A DNA stretch of 7,161 nucleotides, taken from the NCBI GenBank assembly GCA_964468405.1, contig CAYXTC010000026.1:1-7161 (forward strand), given 5' to 3'. The stretch's first letter is position 1; each line of letters begins with the position of its first letter. The translations under genes and the position numbers were made by a program. Positions 4,135-7,161 of the stretch are shown here, one piece after another. This stretch comes from CAYXTC01 sp964468405. Its GTDB lineage: Bacteria; Patescibacteriota; Minisyncoccia; Minisyncoccales; GWA2-38-27. A model generated the notes under the pieces. That model worked only from the letters and a program-made list of their open reading frames with translations, ran no database searches and had not been told where the DNA came from.

Positions 4135-7100
4135 TTATTCTGCCAAGTATTCTTTGGTCGAGGTGGGTAAATTGCTGTTTTTTAAAAATTCAGGTTGATC
4201 ACTACTGGTTTCTATCGGGGTAGAAGAAGCGCTTTCAGTAGAATTTGCGCCCCTATTCTCCGTCAAAGGATTTGATGAGTTATCAAATTTAGGGGTGGAA
4301 GTAGAGTTCTCGGGGTCTGCCAGGCCGGTACTCTCTTTCTGGGGAGTAGAGCTAGCCTCTTCTCCAGTAGAGCTGGTAGATTTATTGGCGGGGTTATCTT
4401 TTTTATTTAAGATAATATCTTCCACAGGTGGATCCTCGACTTCAACCCCGGGAGCCTCTGGCGTAGAACTGGCATTAGTATTGTTGGCCGAAGGAGTGCT
4501 ACTGGCAGAAGATCCGTCAGATCCATTATTATTTTCTTCTTTTGCCTCAACCTCCGGTACTATACAAGAGCCATCGTCTATAGTTGCCTCAGGATCATAA
4601 TTAAACGCTTTGGGATCAGTGCATCCCTTTATATCATATTCACAAGAGCCGTCATCCGTTGTGGCTTCTGGATTATAGTTCTTAGCGTCAGAATCTGTAC
4701 ATCCTTTTATGTCGTACTGGCAAGAACCATCATCGCCAGTGGCTTCTGGGTCGTAATTCAGGGCCTCAGGATCCGTACACCCCTCTATCTCGTAATTGCA
4801 GGAGCCATTATCTTTTTCAGCCTCGGGATCGTAATTTATAGCTTCGGGGTCTGTACATCCTTTTGTTTTCTCGGGACCCTCACCAAAAGCCTTTACCTCT
4901 ATCTTATCTTCACCTTTAACTACGAAATAGATATATTCTTTCCCAGCCGCAAAAGAGGATAAGAATGACCCTGAAATATCCATTCTTTCAAGAGAGTTAT
5001 GATTATTCCCAAAAAGCTCCAATCTCTCCCCTGCAAGACGATATTTCCACTCCTTATCATAAACTTTTCTTCCAGCTAAAATCTTGCCCTGGGGACCTAT
5101 TAAAATATCTTTTCCGAAAGACAGGCTTTTTTCTGTTCCTGATTCCCAAACAATATCACCGCCCTGATTATACTCTCTCATTTTGGAAACTTTCTGACGA
5201 ATCTGCATTCCCCAAGACCACCCCTGAAATTCTCCCCAGCTGTCAGTAATAATTATTCTGTTGTCAGAAAAAATCTTGGGAATACGGATGCTTCCATCCG
5301 CTGCCTTCTCGCTTTCCCATAATTTATTGCCTTCTGAATCGTAAGATCTAAGGGTGCGGGACACGTGACCGGCCCAGGGACTGCCAACAACAAGATATAT
5401 ATTGCCCTGATCGTCAACAACAGGAGAGGTGGCGTCGTGATCAAGCTTGGTCTTCCATTTACGGCTTCCGTCCGCGGGATTGTAGGCGTAGAGGGAGCCC
5501 CATCTTGCGTCTTGAAAATTCTTAAATCCCGTCCAGGAAACATAGATTGTCCCGTCTTCCCCTATGGCAGGGCCAAAACGGGCCGATCCTCCCCTGGAAA
5601 CGCCTTCGCTTTTCCAATTGAGATTGCCCCGAGAGTCAACGCTATAGAGATAATCATGGTCTGTGAAATATATATTGTGATAGTCGCCTACTGCGATTTT
5701 TGAAACCCACTTTTCTTGCCCTGTGTCAAAAACCCACTTTTCTTTCCCTTCAGGATTAAGGGCGTAAACAAATCCCTTGAAGGTAGGAATATATATTGTT
5801 CCGTCAGAACCCACGGCTGGAGCATAAGGGTAATCCTCTTCTATTTCATATACCCATTCTTTCCTCCCCTCGGGACTAATAGCGAAAAGATTCCCCTTAT
5901 CCCCCTCAGTACTCTCTCTCAAAGCGTAATAAATATCCTTTCCTATTATTGGCTGATGGGTCCCATATATTTTTCTATCAGAGATAGAATCCTCTAAAGC
6001 CACGCTCCATTTCTCCTCTAGATTCTCTGAAATCTCATACCTGCTTCTTCCTGTATTTTGAGCGTTTTGCTGAAGCATGGGCCAGTCAAATGCCTCCGAG
6101 GGAGAAGGAAGATAAGTCTCTCCTTTGGAGTTAGTGGGAGTAGGATTATCTCTGATTTCAAAATCAAAACTGTTAAAGTTTGTATCTTGATACTGGGAAT
6201 TGGATATTCTATTCAAACTCTTTCCCTCCGGGGCAGGATCGCAGCTTTCACCTTCTTCTACAGAAACATCTCCCCAGCCTGCGGCGTCTATCCTGCCCGA
6301 CTCGGCCTCTTCTGAGGTCTTCTCTTTGGGATCCCAAGGGAATACAGCCACACTGCCGTCAGAATTATTTAACTGAGAAGAAGAGTAAATCTGCCAGTCG
6401 CTGGCAGGGTTTCCCAAAACGTCAGGATAGCCCTTAAATCCTATTAAATAATACCCCTTGGCAGGAATGGTAGAACTAGCAGGAAATTGCTTGTTGCGGT
6501 AAGGATTATTCCACTCTTTTCGAGAAGAAGAGTAATAAGAAAAATACCAATCTGAGATATCAATATCTTCCTCTTTTGGGTTGTAAAGCTCTACAAACTC
6601 TTTTTCTCCAAGTTGAACTTCTGAAATAACTACATGGTCTAAGGGCTTTATCTCCGGGCTAACAGCCAATTCAACCTCCACCCTCTCTTCAAGATCCCCT
6701 GCTGAGAAGATAATGTCTGCAGAATAATCGCCAGGAGACAAACCAGAACAATTAACTAAAACACTAATATCTTGAGAACTGGTAGCAGAAACAGGGCTTA
6801 TCTCAAGCCAACCCACCACAGGGGAAGAACTGGCTGTCCATTCCACTTCCTGTCCTCCAGTATCTACGCTAACTGTTTTTGTTGAAGAAGCCGCTTCCCC
6901 TCTATCAATCTCAAAATTCAGATTCTGAGGAGAAACTTCTAAAATAATATCTGGTTCAGGTTCCGGCTCAGGCTCCGGCTCAGGCTCCGGTTCGGGCTCA
7001 GGCTCTGAAGGAGAGCTATTTTCTTCTTTCGGAGTCCCTTTTATTGCACCATCCTCTCCGGAAAAGGTATGCCAGATCAAGTCCGGCCCCCTTTCCATGG

Positions 7101-7161
7101 TTTTTTTATCTCCGCTATCTCCCGCAGGCCATTCGGGATCAGCTTCCGCTTTGTCTTGGAT
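4135..7161 (-). CDS. Very large surface/secreted multidomain protein: BACON-like, lamin-tail, PQQ propeller, GCTDP repeats (N-terminus outside the window)
   Basis: The frame is open to the window edge. An ATG at 7098 exists, but 21 further codons upstream are open and protein-like (WPAGDSGDKKT...), so the gene is 5'-partial. Numbering from that Met: (EP)9 spacer 32-49; BACON/Ig-like domain about 51-147 (SPQNLNFEI, VGWLEISP, GDYSADIIFSAG); lamin-tail domain about 153-316 (VVISEVQLGEKEFVELYNP, DISDWYF, IPAKGYYLIG); PQQ-type beta-propeller about 338-738. The propeller opens with DWPMLQQNAQNTGRS and has at least six blade signatures, such as GFVYALNPEGKEKWVF and GSLYAYNPADGSRKW. Four 26-residue GCTDP repeats follow (747-845), then a Ser/Thr/Pro-rich tail with repeated SSTP (850-987). 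No membrane anchor or sorting signal is seen at the C-terminus. Extracellular display and binding is the likely role; no catalytic residues are evident. Any signal peptide would be outside the window. Confidence 0.92.
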   Translation of the reverse strand: MQDKAEADPEWPAGDSGDKKTMERGPDLIWHTFSGEDGAIKGTPKEENSSPSEPEPEPEPEPEPEPEPEPDIILEVSPQNLNFEIDRGEAASSTKTVSVDTGGQEVEWTASSSPVVGWLEISPVSATSSQDISVLVNCSGLSPGDYSADIIFSAGDLEERVEVELAVSPEIKPLDHVVISEVQLGEKEFVELYNPKEEDIDISDWYFSYYSSSRKEWNNPYRNKQFPASSTIPAKGYYLIGFKGYPDVLGNPASDWQIYSSSQLNNSDGSVAVFPWDPKEKTSEEAESGRIDAAGWGDVSVEEGESCDPAPEGKSLNRISNSQYQDTNFNSFDFEIRDNPTPTNSKGETYLPSPSEAFDWPMLQQNAQNTGRSRYEISENLEEKWSVALEDSISDRKIYGTHQPIIGKDIYYALRESTEGDKGNLFAISPEGRKEWVYEIEEDYPYAPAVGSDGTIYIPTFKGFVYALNPEGKEKWVFDTGQEKWVSKIAVGDYHNIYFTDHDYLYSVDSRGNLNWKSEGVSRGGSARFGPAIGEDGTIYVSWTGFKNFQDARWGSLYAYNPADGSRKWKTKLDHDATSPVVDDQGNIYLVVGSPWAGHVSRTLRSYDSEGNKLWESEKAADGSIRIPKIFSDNRIIITDSWGEFQGWSWGMQIRQKVSKMREYNQGGDIVWESGTEKSLSFGKDILIGPQGKILAGRKVYDKEWKYRLAGERLELFGNNHNSLERMDISGSFLSSFAAGKEYIYFVVKGEDKIEVKAFGEGPEKTKGCTDPEAINYDPEAEKDNGSCNYEIEGCTDPEALNYDPEATGDDGSCQYDIKGCTDSDAKNYNPEATTDDGSCEYDIKGCTDPKAFNYDPEATIDDGSCIVPEVEAKEENNNGSDGSSASSTPSANNTNASSTPEAPGVEVEDPPVEDIILNKKDNPANKSTSSTGEEASSTPQKESTGLADPENSTSTPKFDNSSNPLTENRGANSTESASSTPIETSSDQPEFLKNSNLPTSTKEYLAE
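4564..4860 (-). repeat. Four tandem 78-bp units encoding GCTDP...DGSC repeats
   Basis: Units begin at 4860, 4782, 4704 and 4626 (minus strand), an exact 26-codon period. Each unit reads GCTD, then x2-A-x-NY-[DN]-PEA, then [DN]-[DN]-GSC, with two Cys 19 residues apart and Asp/Asn-rich segments. Linkers are NYEIE, QYDIK and EYDIK. The DNA copies differ mainly at synonymous positions, so the repeats are old and kept by selection on the protein. The motif is familiar from secreted proteins of Bacteroidota and related groups. A disulfide within each unit and Ca2+ binding are plausible but not shown. Confidence 0.85.
6952..7005 (-). repeat. (Glu-Pro)9 low-complexity spacer
   Basis: Nine consecutive Glu-Pro dipeptides encoded by alternating GAG/GAA and CCT/CCG/CCA codons, forming partial 12-bp units such as GAGCCTGAGCCG. 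Copy number can change by slippage without breaking the frame. The peptide would be a stiff, extended, acidic spacer holding the downstream BACON-like domain away from whatever precedes it. Confidence 0.85.

Noticed and set aside
5253..5543. Alternative minus-strand frame inside the large surface-protein gene
   Set aside because: It overlaps the PQQ-propeller region, whose frame has clear domain signatures; the alternative translation shows none.

Overview
This 7.2-kb window looks like a piece of a Candidate Phyla Radiation (Patescibacteria, most likely Parcubacteria-type) genome. Four things point there. There is an ECF sigma factor gene followed by a DUF5667-type membrane protein gene. There is a small coiled-coil protein of a kind common in these genomes. 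There is a very long secreted-type protein with a tail rich in 'SSTP' tracts. The genes are compact, with almost no Shine-Dalgarno sequences. TGA is used as an ordinary stop codon (sigma factor, 83-aa protein, HepT, MntA), so the TGA-to-Gly code of some CPR lineages does not apply. The lineage is an inference from gene content, not from a marker gene. Every supported gene lies on the minus strand, so the window reads right to left.

Right part (7161 to 4135): one very large open frame, cut by the window edge at its N-terminal side. It encodes an exported-looking multidomain protein: Glu-Pro spacer, BACON/Ig-like domain, lamin-tail domain, PQQ-type beta-propeller, four 26-residue GCTDP...DGSC repeats and a Ser/Thr/Pro-rich tail. 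Downstream, at 4134-3822, is a spacer with a small frame-disrupted ORF (42 codons if repaired), then a clear promoter for a MntA/HepT pair (nucleotidyltransferase antitoxin and HEPN toxin, overlapping by ATGA).

Middle part (3120 to 2740): a consensus promoter with a G9 tract just upstream drives an 83-aa coiled-coil protein with an extremely short leader. A strong intrinsic terminator closes this unit and runs directly into the -35 box of the next promoter.

Left part (2755 to 104): this is the most interesting section. It holds a 153-aa membrane/coiled-coil protein, a 217-aa DeoR-type HTH regulator, an ECF sigma factor and a DUF5667-type membrane protein, in that order. A 7-bp box, TAGGACA, occurs five times in the 103 bp between the regulator and the sigma gene. 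Four copies are same-strand, at 30, 20 and 21 bp steps, and one is inverted. A sixth copy lies inside the spacer of the promoter of the 153-aa/regulator operon. An ECF-style promoter (TGTAAC-N16-CGTC) lies between the sigma gene and the membrane-protein gene. The simplest model is a two-layer circuit: the HTH protein acts on its own operon and on the sigma gene, and the sigma factor then transcribes its membrane partner. Past a hairpin terminator at the end of the DUF5667 gene, another extended -10 promoter launches a transcript out of the left edge whose first bases fold into a strong two-part hairpin.
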